From the NCBI GenBank assembly GCA_031271045.1, contig JAISWO010000060.1:1-64000 (forward strand): a DNA stretch of 64,000 nucleotides, read 5' to 3'. Position numbers and translations under genes: made by a program. Below the pieces are notes generated by a model. The model saw only the letters and a list, made by a program, of their open reading frames with translations. It did not search any database and was not told the DNA's origin. Each line of letters begins with the position of its first letter. Within the stretch, counting starts at the first letter, position 1. The DNA is from Tannerellaceae bacterium. Lineage in GTDB: Bacteria > Bacteroidota > Bacteroidia > Bacteroidales > Tannerellaceae. Of the stretch, positions 1 through 9,800 are shown in pieces.

Positions 1-171
1 GATAAGGAAAGCCGGTGGCACGGTCATTCGGGACAGACGGGGCGCTTCTCCAAGGCGCGCACAGAGGCGCCGATACTATCCGGGGAGACACGGGAGCTGC
101 GCGAGTCCATCTCCTACCAATACATACCCGGCGGCGTACGTGTCACAAACGACACCCCATACGCCTTTTGA
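1..171 (+). CDS. C-terminal 56 codons of an unidentified protein (partial)
   Basis: Frame 1 is open from the first base of the window to a TGA at 169-171. The translated tail ends in YIPGGVRVTNDTPYAF, a plausible folded C-terminus rather than low-complexity shadow sequence. I do not recognise the family and the start lies outside the window. A 97-codon frame overlaps it in another phase, but that frame is Arg/His-rich and looks spurious. The frame could be open by chance because the DNA is GC-rich. Confidence 0.4.
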   Translation, partial: DKESRWHGHSGQTGRFSKARTEAPILSGETRELRESISYQYIPGGVRVTNDTPYAF

Positions 172-328
172 CCTCTCCGCCGGCCTCTCCCGGAGGAAGG
201 GAAGAGCTGCGCAGATGGATATTCTTTCTGATGAACAAAAGTTTTCCGTTCAATAAGGATTGGGTACAATCGTTTAGTTTTTGGTTACCTTTGTTCGCTT
301 CAAAGTGAGACATTAATATTATATACGA

Positions 329-1780
329 ATGGAAGAACGTGCGGTCAGACAGCCTTCGGTTTTATGGTCCCTGATGCCGGTGGCGGTGTTGGTGAGTTTA
401 TTGTTTTTTACTATACGCACCTTCGGGAGCAACGCCCTGGGCGGGGGGAGCCAGATTGTACTGCTGGCTTCGACGGCCGTCTGCATCCTGGTCGCCCGGT
501 TTCATTGCCGGGTAAAGTGGCAGGCGATCGAGGAAGCCATCGCCGGTAATATCACCGGCGTATCGACGGCACTGCTGATCCTGTTACTGATCGGCGCCCT
601 GTCGGGCAGTTGGATGGTGAGCGGCGTGGTGCCTACACTAATATATTATGGTATGCAACTCATACATCCCAGCGTCTACCTGGCGTCTACGTGTGTGATC
701 TGCGCCATCGTGTCGATGATAACGGGCAGCTCGTGGACGACGATCGCCACCATCGGCATCGCCTTGCTGGGCATCGGGCAGGCGCAGGGTTACGACAGCG
801 GATGGATTGCCGGCGCCATTGTCTCGGGCGCTTACTTCGGCGATAAGGTATCGCCGCTTTCCGACACGACGGTACTGGCCTCTTCCGTCACCGGTACGCC
901 CATCTTCACCCATATCCGTTACCTGATGATTACGACCGTACCGTCGATGGCGATCAGTCTCGTCATCTTCCTTGTTGCCGGCCTCCTGCATGATGCTCCG
1001 GGCACGGAGCAGATGACAGGCTATGCCGCTTCGCTGAAGCAAACCTTCCACATATCGCCCTGGCTACTGGTGGTGCCCGGCATCACCGGTATCCTCATTG
1101 CCAAAAGAGTACCGGCTTTGGCCACCCTTTTCCTGGCCGCCGTCCTGGCCGGGGTTTTCGCCCTCTTCTTCCAGCCCGGCATCTTGGACACCATTGGCGG
1201 TAGCGATGCCGAAGGCCTCACGGCACGGTTCAAAGGATTGCTCATCGCGTTCTACGGAACGACGCAGATCGAAACCGGCCACGCCGCCCTCAACGAATTA
1301 GTCGCCACCCGGGGCATGGGCGGCATGATGGATACCATCTGGCTTATCCTCTGCGCCATGAGCTTCGGAGGAGCCATGGCGGCGGGAGGAATGTTGGGCA
1401 GTATCATCTCCGTCTTCCTCCGTTTCATGCGGCGAACAGCCGGGATGGTGGCCTCGACGGTTGTCTCCGGCCTGTTCTTCAATATCGCAACGGCCGACCA
1501 GTACATCTCCATCATGCTTACCGGCAGTATGTTCAAAGACATCTACCGCGACAGGGGATACGAGACGCGCCTTCTGGGTCGCACCATCGAAGACGCCGTC
1601 ACCGTCACCTCGCCCCTGGTCCCCTGGAATACCTGCGGGATGACGCAATCCACGATCCTGGGCGTATCGACGTTCACCTACCTGCCTTATTGCTTTTTCA
1701 ACCTCCTCAGCCCCCTGATGAGCATCTTCGTTGCCTCGCTGGGCTATAAGATCCACCGACAGCTAAACAGCAACCCGTAA
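329..1780 (+). CDS. nhaC: Na+/H+ antiporter, NhaC family
   Basis: Predicted inner-membrane antiporter exchanging Na+ (or a related cation or organic acid) for H+. The 483 residues are almost entirely hydrophobic, with about a dozen membrane segments and no signal peptide. The NhaC-type core is clear: a SGSWMVSGVVPTL stretch near residue 95, then TGSSWTTIATIG and GAYFGDKVSPLSDTTVLA at about 130-185. The SPLSDTT motif is characteristic of the family, and the length is normal. A TACCTTTG -7-like element lies about 40 bases upstream. Family assignment is strong; the exact substrate cannot be read, since NhaC relatives also include malate/lactate antiporters. Confidence 0.85.
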   Translation: MEERAVRQPSVLWSLMPVAVLVSLLFFTIRTFGSNALGGGSQIVLLASTAVCILVARFHCRVKWQAIEEAIAGNITGVSTALLILLLIGALSGSWMVSGVVPTLIYYGMQLIHPSVYLASTCVICAIVSMITGSSWTTIATIGIALLGIGQAQGYDSGWIAGAIVSGAYFGDKVSPLSDTTVLASSVTGTPIFTHIRYLMITTVPSMAISLVIFLVAGLLHDAPGTEQMTGYAASLKQTFHISPWLLVVPGITGILIAKRVPALATLFLAAVLAGVFALFFQPGILDTIGGSDAEGLTARFKGLLIAFYGTTQIETGHAALNELVATRGMGGMMDTIWLILCAMSFGGAMAAGGMLGSIISVFLRFMRRTAGMVASTVVSGLFFNIATADQYISIMLTGSMFKDIYRDRGYETRLLGRTIEDAVTVTSPLVPWNTCGMTQSTILGVSTFTYLPYCFFNLLSPLMSIFVASLGYKIHRQLNSNP

Positions 1781-1884
1781 TACCTAACTGCCTGTATTAT
1801 TCTCTCAAATTACATAATTGTAGGTATTGACCGTCCTTGGGCTTTGTCTGACCTTTGACGTCTATTAATATAAACGAATTGTGT

Positions 1885-2391
1885 ATGAAAAAGACAGGAA
1901 TTTTTTATGGTTCTTCTTCCGGGACAACAGAAGATATTGCCCAGCGCATCGCCGGGCAATTGGGTATCGGATCCGCCGATATATACAATGTCACCGATGC
2001 GGCGGTCGGCGCCGTCGCGCCTTACGATGTGTTGATACTGGGAACATCCACTTGGGGCGTCGGCGATCTGCAGGACGACTGGGACAGTTTCCTTCCCAAA
2101 CTGAAAAAAGCCGATCTGTCGGGTAAGGTCATCGCCCTCTTTGGTACGGGCGACTCGTCTTCGTTCAGCGATACCTTCTGCGACGGGATGGGTGTTATTT
2201 ACGAGCAATTGAAAACGACCGGCGCTTCCTTCACCGGCGCTGTCCCGACCGATGGATACAGCTTCGACGACTCTGCCGCCGTCGTCAACGACGCCTTCAT
2301 CGGTCTTCCGATCGACGAAGTAAATGAAAGCAACCTGACCGATAAGCGTATCGCCCAATGGGTGGAACAATTAAAGGCTGAAGGATTGTAA
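1885..2391 (+). CDS. fldA: flavodoxin
   Basis: Small FMN electron carrier, 168 residues, cytoplasmic. The N-terminal phosphate-binding loop YGSSSGTTEDIAQ (about residues 8-20) and the second loop with STWGVGDLQDDW around residues 55-70 are the standard FMN-binding sites of long-chain flavodoxins. FGTGDSSSFSDTFCDGMG near residues 95-112 is the third conserved segment. I start at ATG 1885; a frame opening at a TTG 30 bases upstream adds only a non-conserved extension. It is probably a separate transcription unit, since about 100 bases follow nhaC. It would serve ferredoxin/flavodoxin-linked enzymes such as NrdG and the 2-oxoacid oxidoreductase elsewhere in the window (inference). Confidence 0.93.
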   Translation: MKKTGIFYGSSSGTTEDIAQRIAGQLGIGSADIYNVTDAAVGAVAPYDVLILGTSTWGVGDLQDDWDSFLPKLKKADLSGKVIALFGTGDSSSFSDTFCDGMGVIYEQLKTTGASFTGAVPTDGYSFDDSAAVVNDAFIGLPIDEVNESNLTDKRIAQWVEQLKAEGL

Positions 2392-2405
2392 AGGGGTATT
2401 CTCTT

Positions 2406-3941
2406 CTATTTTATTTCAGTAACGGGCGACGGGAGTAATGTCCTGGCCCATACTTCCGGCCGGGATATCTTTTCCGGCCGGGCTTTTTTGTCACCATACC
2501 AGAAGATAGTGGTAGCACAGTCGATCGTCCCCGCTTTCCGGCCCAATAATCCCATCTTCAGGCTCAATTGACTGCCAAACGGTATCCCGTCCATGATGCG
2601 GGAGCGGAACAGAGCGCTGTAACCGGTCGCCGTCTCCGTATCGGCGCGCGGCGCTCCTCCGAAAGGAGTCTGAAAAGTCGTCAGCGGCTGCCCCGGATGG
2701 TTGTAGTAATCGCCGGCCGTCTGTTCGGTATGCGAAGGAACGTCGTCGTCGCCGTCTACGTATATGTTCATTCCCCCTTCGCCGTACCACGATGCGGTAT
2801 GATTGTAAACAGTCAGCACATCGCCCTTGTAAATGCCTCTCCCGCCGCGGATGGTGGCAAAGTCCCAATCGTTCTCGCCGGATGTCTCCAAGCGCAGGCC
2901 CAGCTCTTCTTTCCATGAAGCGTGAAAATAGAGCGAGCGTTCGTTATCCCAGGGCAAAGGAGCGACATGTACCTCATAACGGATATTCAACCGCTCTCTC
3001 CCTTCGTTGACTAACGACAGCGAGGCTTTCTCGCGATAGGGCATTAGCCAGCGGCTGACGATGCCACCCCGTCCGTCGGCCGACAGATAATAGCTCTTCA
3101 CATAAGGCGCTCCCATGCCTCCTCCTGAAAAGTCGGAGACAGGCACCCGCAGGGTTAGCTTCCCGTCGAATACTCCCTGAAGAACAATATCCCGCATACA
3201 TTGGGCGTAGTTTGCCGTCCCGGTGGTGGGCACGGCAACTTGCAGTTGTAAGCTGTAAACGGCATGTTCGCCCCGCGGCAGCTTTATCATGAAGGGATTC
3301 CCTGCTTCCAACAGGACCTGTCCCTGTATCACCTGCCCGGTTCTCACCGAATCGATGCCGAGCAACTGCCGGTTGACTTCCGCTATCCGCCGTTTCATGC
3401 GTAGCAACCTCTGGAGGGAGAATGATTCCACAGGCGTTCCCTGAGGATACCGGCGATATTGGATCTGATAATACTTCGGAGCCGTGCCCGGAGGTTCCTC
3501 AAGGGTGATACGGCAATGTTTATGATACGGCACCGGAAGGTATAGCGTCTTTCCGGCCGTCAACAGCCCTCCTTCAGCTTCGGGGATATTCAGTTGCGAA
3601 AGATCGTAAGCGGAAAGCGTAAGTTCTTCCGCAGGCGAATCATCCAGATAGATCCGCACAATGCCTCGCTTGTCTTCCGAGGTTAAACGGATACGGGTAA
3701 TGACTCCCGGCCCCTGTTGGTCGAACAAGACACTCTCCGCACGTCCCGAAAGGGTAAACGTACGATACGGCACAAGCGGATAGCGCACCGCCTCTTCTAC
3801 GGAAGTCATCTCGTCGAACAAGGTAGCCAGACCGATGACGTCTTTATTCCCCGAACAGGAAAAGAACCCGGATATAAGCCAGAGGGCAAACACTCCGGAA
3901 TAGGTATAGATCGTATGATGTAGATTCACCTGGGATAACAT
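2406..3941 (-). CDS. DUF2961 / GH172-like lipoprotein
   Basis: Predicted surface or periplasmic lipoprotein of 511 residues, with lipobox FFSC (Cys about 29) after a hydrophobic N-terminus. The body matches DUF2961: an early FDEMTSVEEAVR segment, then GPGVITRIRLTSEDKRGIVRIYLDD, and a C-terminal CATTIFWYGDKKARP strand. Members of this family are classed as glycoside hydrolase GH172 (difructose dianhydride and arabinan-acting enzymes). This copy is divergent and I cannot identify its catalytic glutamates. I start at ATG 3941, which gives a sensible lipoprotein signal; a longer frame to 3986 adds 15 residues ahead of it. It is divergent from the glycosyltransferase at 4001, with under 60 bases between them. 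Substrate unknown. Confidence 0.72.
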   Translation of the reverse strand: MLSQVNLHHTIYTYSGVFALWLISGFFSCSGNKDVIGLATLFDEMTSVEEAVRYPLVPYRTFTLSGRAESVLFDQQGPGVITRIRLTSEDKRGIVRIYLDDSPAEELTLSAYDLSQLNIPEAEGGLLTAGKTLYLPVPYHKHCRITLEEPPGTAPKYYQIQYRRYPQGTPVESFSLQRLLRMKRRIAEVNRQLLGIDSVRTGQVIQGQVLLEAGNPFMIKLPRGEHAVYSLQLQVAVPTTGTANYAQCMRDIVLQGVFDGKLTLRVPVSDFSGGGMGAPYVKSYYLSADGRGGIVSRWLMPYREKASLSLVNEGRERLNIRYEVHVAPLPWDNERSLYFHASWKEELGLRLETSGENDWDFATIRGGRGIYKGDVLTVYNHTASWYGEGGMNIYVDGDDDVPSHTEQTAGDYYNHPGQPLTTFQTPFGGAPRADTETATGYSALFRSRIMDGIPFGSQLSLKMGLLGRKAGTIDCATTIFWYGDKKARPEKISRPEVWARTLLPSPVTEIK

Positions 3942-4000
3942 TTGCCGCCAAAGATATAAATTCTTTCCTATCTTTGCCGCACACAAAGGACAATAACTGT

Positions 4001-5155
4001 ATGGATCAACATCTTCACATCATCGCGTTGAATATCCCTTATCCTCCTGATTACGGCGGTATTATTGACATATACTACAAGCTGGAAGCGCTCCATCGCC
4101 TGGGAGTGAAAGTGATTCTGCATTGCTTTGAGTACGAACGACCGCCGGCGGCTGAACTGGAGGACTTATGCGAAACGGTGTATTACTACAAACGTCGCAC
4201 CGGCTGGATGGCGAATATGACGACCTTACCCTACAATGTGTATAGCCGGAAAAATACCGCCTTGATCCGCAACCTGCTCCGCGACGATCACCCGATCCTG
4301 TTTGAAGGCTTACATTCGTGCTATTACCTGACGGACAAACGTCTCTCAGGCCGCCTGAAGCTCTGTCGCGAAGGCAATATCGAGCACGATTATTACCGTC
4401 TGCTGGCCGGAGCATGCCGTTCGCTGCCGGTGAAGCTTTTCCTCCTGCTGGAGGCTTTACGGTTCCGGCATTACCAGAAAGTCCTTGCCTCGGCCAACGT
4501 CATACTGGCTATCTCGCAGACCGATGCGGCCTACCTGCAACGGATGTTCCCGAACAAACGCATCGAATTTGTTCCCGCTTTTCATGCTTCCGCAGAGGTG
4601 ACGGCCCAGGCCGGACGTTCGGGGTTTATCCTCTATCACGGTAAGCTGTCGGTATTCGAGAATGAGTACGTAGCCATCTTCCTCATCACACAGGTCTTCA
4701 GCCGGCTGAACTGCCCCTGTATCCTTGCCGGCATGAACCCTTCGCAACGGATACGGGCCGCGGCAGCTCCTTATGCCCATATCGCCATCGAAGCGAACCC
4801 TTCGTCCGGACGGATGAATGAGCTGATCCGCGAAGCGCAGGTACACCTGCTGGTGACTTTTCAGGCCACCGGGTTGAAACTGAAGTTGCTGAACAGCCTC
4901 TTTGCCGGACGCCACATCGTTGTCAACCGCCTAATGCTGGCCGGTAGCGGGCTTGATGCCCTTTGCCACGTTGCCGATACGCCGGAGGAAATGATCGACG
5001 TCTGCCGGCATCTGCTGGAGGAGCCTTTCACCGGGGAAGAGATCCGTCGCCGCCAATCCATCCTCATTCCCACCTATACCACGGCCCACCAAGCCGGACA
5101 AATCCTGCAATTCATATCAGATGGCAGAAAACATAACAGTCCAACAAGGCAGTAA
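4001..5155 (+). CDS. glycosyltransferase, GT-B fold (family 1/4-like)
   Basis: 384-residue cytoplasmic glycosyltransferase. The N-terminal Rossmann half contains NIPYPPDYGGIIDIYY followed by a helix ending in RLGVKVILHCF, typical of GT4-type enzymes that modify envelope glycans. A C-terminal half includes ILYHGKLSVFEN and a helix-rich nucleotide-sugar side (TGLKLKLLNSL). The usual EGxxxP-type donor motif is weak. The ATG at 4001 is preceded by a TATCTTTG element at 3969-3976, which supports this start over the upstream TTG at 3974. The 3' end overlaps the next gene by 35 bases, so the two are translationally linked. Donor and acceptor are unknown. Confidence 0.75.
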   Translation: MDQHLHIIALNIPYPPDYGGIIDIYYKLEALHRLGVKVILHCFEYERPPAAELEDLCETVYYYKRRTGWMANMTTLPYNVYSRKNTALIRNLLRDDHPILFEGLHSCYYLTDKRLSGRLKLCREGNIEHDYYRLLAGACRSLPVKLFLLLEALRFRHYQKVLASANVILAISQTDAAYLQRMFPNKRIEFVPAFHASAEVTAQAGRSGFILYHGKLSVFENEYVAIFLITQVFSRLNCPCILAGMNPSQRIRAAAAPYAHIAIEANPSSGRMNELIREAQVHLLVTFQATGLKLKLLNSLFAGRHIVVNRLMLAGSGLDALCHVADTPEEMIDVCRHLLEEPFTGEEIRRRQSILIPTYTTAHQAGQILQFISDGRKHNSPTRQ

Positions 5156-5615
5156 GGAAGAAATGTACCGGGAGCTGCTTCCCCAGATTGCCGCGCTGAT
5201 TGCTGGCGAGACGGATACGGTAGCCAATATGGCCAACGTAGCCGCCGCTCTGCAACAGAGCTTTCATTTCTTCTGGACAGGCTTCTACGTTGTCAAAGGC
5301 GAGAACCTGGTATTGGCGCCCTTTCAGGGGCCGGTAGCCTGTACGCGCATCGGATACGGCAAAGGCGTATGCGGAACAGCCTGGAAAGAAGCCCGGACGA
5401 TCATCGTCCCCGACGTCGAACAGTTTCCGGGCCATATTGCCTGCAATGCCGCCTCTCGTTCGGAGATCGTCGTCCCCCTGTTCCGTTGCGGACAGGTCGT
5501 CGCCGTCTTAGACATCGACAGCGACACACCCGACGCCTTCAACGCCATCGACGCCGCCGCCCTGGAACAAATCGCCGTCTGGCTCACAACAGACGCCACC
5601 ACCACCTCAAAATAA
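5121..5615 (+). CDS. msrC: free methionine-(R)-sulfoxide reductase, GAF-domain
   Basis: 164-residue single GAF-domain enzyme that reduces free methionine-R-sulfoxide using thioredoxin. The three family cysteines are visible at C74 (VACTRIG), C84 (GKGVCGTAW) and C108 (HIACNAAS). The FQGPVAC segment and the C-terminal VVAVLDIDSDTPDAF strand are also standard. The gene overlaps the preceding glycosyltransferase by 35 bases, a tight two-gene operon. Length is normal for the family. It acts in the cytoplasm in oxidative-damage repair, which does not conflict with an anaerobic but aerotolerant lifestyle. Confidence 0.93.
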   Translation: MAENITVQQGSKEEMYRELLPQIAALIAGETDTVANMANVAAALQQSFHFFWTGFYVVKGENLVLAPFQGPVACTRIGYGKGVCGTAWKEARTIIVPDVEQFPGHIACNAASRSEIVVPLFRCGQVVAVLDIDSDTPDAFNAIDAAALEQIAVWLTTDATTTSK

Positions 5616-5668
5616 CTTTCCCCAACCCTTTCCCACATAAGCGGTAGTGATATCCTGCGTGTGGACCT

Positions 5669-5760
5669 CTTCGTATGTACGTACGAAGCACCTTCGTATG
5701 TGCATACGGAACGCCTTCGTATGTACGTACGGAGCACCTTCGTATGTGCATACGAGATTG
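5669..5760. repeat. 4 x 23 bp tandem array of near-palindromic units
   Basis: Four back-to-back 23-base units start at 5669, 5692, 5715 and 5738, each opening with CTTCGTATGT. Units 1 and 3 continue with ACGTACG and units 2 and 4 with GCATACG, so the array also reads as two 46-base dimers. Each unit is close to its own reverse complement around GTATGTACGTAC. It lies in the gap between msrC and the ABC operon, where I see no convincing gene. Translating it gives a repetitive shadow peptide, which I do not accept as coding. Confidence 0.85.
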
Positions 5761-5945
5761 TTCACAGCGGGGGGGAGGGCAGCGGCCCATTTATAGGACG
5801 AGGGGGGAGTTGAGGTAGTTGTCGTAACTGCCGAAGACGATGGCTTGGTGCCTGTGTTGGGCGAGCGAAAGATTTTCCGCGCTATTCGGCATAGAGTTAA
5901 AATAATGCTATCTTCGTGCTTTGAATCTGAATGACTTTTTTGTAT

Positions 5946-6821
5946 ATGAGCATATCTATTGCCGGACTTCATAAAATATATCCGAACGGTAACCGGGCGT
6001 TGAAAGATATCAATCTGGAAATTCCTACCGGTATGTTTGGGCTACTTGGTCCTAATGGGGCTGGGAAGTCGACGTTGATGCGTATCCTGGTAGCCCTTCA
6101 GGAGGCAAGCTCAGGGACGGTCAGGATCTTCGGTTACGACCTGAGGAAGGACCGCCGGGAAGTGCGTGCCTTGCTGGGATACCTGCCGCAGGACTTCCGG
6201 TTTTTTGCCCAGTACAAGACTTGGGAGTTTCTGGATTATGCCGCCCGCCTGTCGGGATTGAACCGGAGGGAACGACGAGAGGCTGTCGACGAAATGTTGG
6301 ATAACGTAGGATTGTTCGACGTGCGCGAACGCTATGCCGGTAAACTGTCGGGGGGAATGAAACGGCGTCTGGGCATTGCACAGGCACTGATACATCGCCC
6401 GCGGCTGATCATTGTGGACGAGCCAACTACGGGACTGGATCCGGAAGAACGTATCCGCTTCCGCAATTTGTTGTCCGGTATAGGCGAGAGTGGAGTGACA
6501 ATCCTCCTTTCGACTCATATCGTGGGCGATATATCCAGCGCCTGCCGCTCAATGGCGTTGATGAATAAGGGCGAAGTAGCGTTCTTTGGTTCGCCGCAGG
6601 AGATGCTGGCACAGGCCGAGGGCAAGGTTTGGAAACTGCAACTGACGGGCGATGAATTGCAGGAAGCTGGCCGCCGCTACCCGGTTGTCTCGACCATCCC
6701 CTCGGGCGCCGGATGGGAAGTACAACTGGTAGCCGATGAGGTGGAAGGCTTCGAGGCCGTTCCCTTTCCGCCGAACCTTGAGCACGCCTACGTTTATTAT
6801 ACCGAACATGCGTTTCATTAA
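5946..6821 (+). CDS. ABC transporter ATP-binding protein
   Basis: ABC-2 class ATPase of 291 residues. Walker A is GPNGAGKST, the Q-loop is in LGYLPQDFRFF, the signature is LSGGMKRRLGIAQAL, Walker B is LIIVDEPTTGLDP, and the switch His is in STHIVGD. The C-terminal 70 residues are a variable regulatory tail. I prefer ATG 5946 over ATG 5931 because a TATCTTCG -7-like element at 5909-5916 would place the transcription start near 5922. Its 3' end overlaps the permease gene by 14 bases, so the two proteins form one transporter. Substrate unknown; the fused extracytoplasmic domain of the permease suggests an envelope or peptide-related role. Confidence 0.9.
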   Translation: MSISIAGLHKIYPNGNRALKDINLEIPTGMFGLLGPNGAGKSTLMRILVALQEASSGTVRIFGYDLRKDRREVRALLGYLPQDFRFFAQYKTWEFLDYAARLSGLNRRERREAVDEMLDNVGLFDVRERYAGKLSGGMKRRLGIAQALIHRPRLIIVDEPTTGLDPEERIRFRNLLSGIGESGVTILLSTHIVGDISSACRSMALMNKGEVAFFGSPQEMLAQAEGKVWKLQLTGDELQEAGRRYPVVSTIPSGAGWEVQLVADEVEGFEAVPFPPNLEHAYVYYTEHAFH

Positions 6822-9800
6822 CGACATAGAAACCGTTGCCCGCTACGAAAGCAAGCTGCTTGTGCGGAGTTGGTTCTTCAGGCTTTTCACCCTGCTGATC
6901 TTCTTCGTCTTTATGGTATGGGACAATGTCCTTACGTGGACGAGCGAAGGCGGGGGATGGAGCATGCGAGCCATTCCATCCAACATACCGTTGTTTCATC
7001 TGATCGTCCTGAACGTAGGACAGGCGATCATCGCCATCTTCCTGTCGTCCGATTTCCTGAAGAGGGACCGCAAGCTGGATACGTCGGAGGTCTTTTACGT
7101 CCGTCCGCTCAGCAACGCCGCCTACGTGGCGGGTAAGATATGGGGGAATCTGCGCGTTTTCTTCCTGCTGAACCTGGCAACGATGGCGGTATCTATCCTC
7201 TTTACGTTGCTGAATGGTCTTCCGGTGGATGGGACGGACTATTTGATTTATTTCCTCCTGATTCCGCTTCCGGCGTTGGTGTATATCACCGGCCTGAGTG
7301 CCCTTGTGATGCTGGCGCTGAGGAACCAGGCGCTCACTTTCCTGTTGTTGTTGGGATATATCTGGCTGACGTTGTTTCCGCTCGGCGAAACAATGGGCGG
7401 ACTGTTCGATTACATGGCGATTGATCTGCCCACCGTCCGGTCGACGATCACCGGCTTCGCCCACGTGGACGTCCTCTTGATGCAACGCTCCATCTATTTC
7501 TTTGCCGGGCTGGGCTGCATCTCGTTGGTCATTCCCCTCTTCGGACGCTTGCCCAATACCTCGCGCAGCAGGTATGTATGGACGGCGCTCGCCATCGTTC
7601 TGTGGGCGTTCAGCGGAACAGCCGTTTACCGTTTCATCGACCGGGCGGAGGAAGAGCGCCTCTTTCGTGCCGCCTGGAAAGCTCACGTATCTGTTTCTGC
7701 GCTGCGGATCGACCGTTGCGACATAAGGTTTGAACAATCTCCCCGCTCGTTTGCCGCCGAGGTGCAGCTCCAGGCTGTTGCCCTGGCGCCGGACAGTATT
7801 TATTGTCTCTGCCTCAATCCGGGCCTGAGCGTCGAGGCTGTCCGTTCCGCCGGCCAGGCAGTTGCCTTCACCCGCGACGGTCAGATGATCCGGATCCACC
7901 TCGGGCGGCTGGTCTCCGAAGGCGATACCCTTGCGCTGTCTGTTGCCTACGGAGGCCGGGCAAACGAGGCGTTCTGTTACCTGGACGTTCCTGAGGCCGA
8001 GATGGCGGAAGCCAACCGTATCTCGCCCTTCAATGCCGGCAAGCAATATCTGTTTCAAACCCCTTCCTATCTTTTGCTTACTCCCGAAAGCTATTGGTAT
8101 CCCCGCTCGACGATAAGCTCCTTCGGACGTTTTACGCTACAAGCTCGCCTGCTACCGGGGCTGACGGCCATCTCGCAGGGCGAAGGAACGCTTGGACAAG
8201 ACGGCACCTGGCATTTCGCCCCGGAATATCCACTGAAGGCGCTCTCGCTGATTGCCGGCAACTACCGCCGGACGTCGGTTGCAACGGATAGCGTCACTTA
8301 CAATCTCTGGACAATCGAAGGGAATCCCCTTGCTTCGGCCTTCGCGCCTATCGTCGACACGATCCCTTCGCTTATCCGCAATTTCCGCGAGGACGTGGAA
8401 CGCAGTTTCCGCCTCTCTTATCCCTTCCGGCGCTTCTCGGCCGTCGAGACGCCCGCATCCTTCAGTTCCTATCCCCGCGCCGCATCGCCGGCCCAGGAGA
8501 TGATGCAACCCGAAATGCTCTTCTTCCCCGAACGAGGTTGGCATCCGGAAGACTTTGACGTCGACAGGAACGTGAAACGGAAGATTGAACGGGCGCAGAG
8601 CAACGGACAACGTCTGAGCGAGACGGAAGCCCTTGTCAGCGTCTTCAACGACCTGCTGCGTATCCTGGCCCGGCGGGAGGAAGACTACGATTACCGGTCG
8701 TCGGGACGGGGCACAGTCGACGTCGTCGCCAAAGCCAATCCGTACTTCATCTACCCGCAGTTCTATAACTTCCGCTACCAGGTGTTCTCGCCCTCCCTGC
8801 CTGCGGCCGATCATCTGACCGGACAGTATCTCCAGGCCCCGGACGACGACCTTTCCTCCGGCGACCGGGAGCGCGAGGCCGGCGGTATCAGCCGGCAGGA
8901 AAAAGCCAGTCTGCTGATGCAACAATATAGTTTCCGCGACCTCCTCTCCGATGCTGCCCACCGCGACCTGATCAGCCCCCTGATCACCCTCCGTGCCTCC
9001 CGCCTCTTTGCTCCCGCCGAAGCCGCCGCCGGCGAGAAAGCCTTCCGCGACACCCTCCATGCCCTCCTGGCTCGAAATGTATTTCACAACCTCCGCTTCG
9101 AAGATCTCTTAGATACGCTCTCCCTCCTCAGCGGCGCCGACCTGCGTGCCGGCCTGCACGAATGGGAAAGCCCCGCCGCACTCCCCCTCTACCGCATCCA
9201 CCCGCCCGAAGTAGTCCGCCACATCCACCGGGGGCAGGAAACGTTCGTCATGAGCCTCGTCCTGAGCAATGACTCCGACAACGACGGCTTCGTCCGGGTC
9301 AGCATCCAGGACGACCGCCGCGCCACGCCGGACGCCAATCCCGCACGCAGCATAGCGCTCCCCGCACGCCAGGGCAAGTGCATCGTCTCCCTCCGGGATC
9401 ATGCACCCCGTACGGTAACGATCCACACCGGCCTGTCGGGCAACCTCCCCAACGTTGTCCGCTACGACATCTCCGACATCAAACAACAACGCACCGCTCC
9501 CACCGAACGCGAAGGCGACTATCCCCTCCCAACCCTCCCCGCCGAAGCCCCCTCCGAAGTGATCGTAGACAACGAAGACGTTGCATTGTTTGAACTCTCC
9601 GCCCCCTCGCTCTCCGGCCTCCTGCCTAAATGGATCAACCGGATCGAAGACTCCCCCTTCCCCTATGCCGGTGTCACCTGGCGGGCGCCGCTCCAATGGA
9701 CCGCCACGACAAACGCCGGATACTACGGCAAATACATCCGCTCCGCATACGTTATCCGCAACGGCAACGGCAGCCAGACCGCCACCTGGAAAGTCCCCGT

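Noticed and set aside
15-308. 97-codon open frame at the window start
   Set aside because: Arg/His-rich composition without domain features. It overlaps a better-looking C-terminal frame ending at 171, and its downstream half crosses the nhaC promoter area.
5791-5892. 33-codon minus-strand frame beginning MPNSAENLSLAQHRHQ
   Set aside because: Protein-like composition, but no visible promoter, no partner gene and no family I know. It overlaps the upstream region of the ABC operon. Too weak to list as a gene.
6427-8058. 543-codon minus-strand open frame opposite the ABC permease
   Set aside because: Shadow of a GC-rich coding strand; Arg/Gln-rich translation with no domains, while the plus strand has clear ABC motifs.
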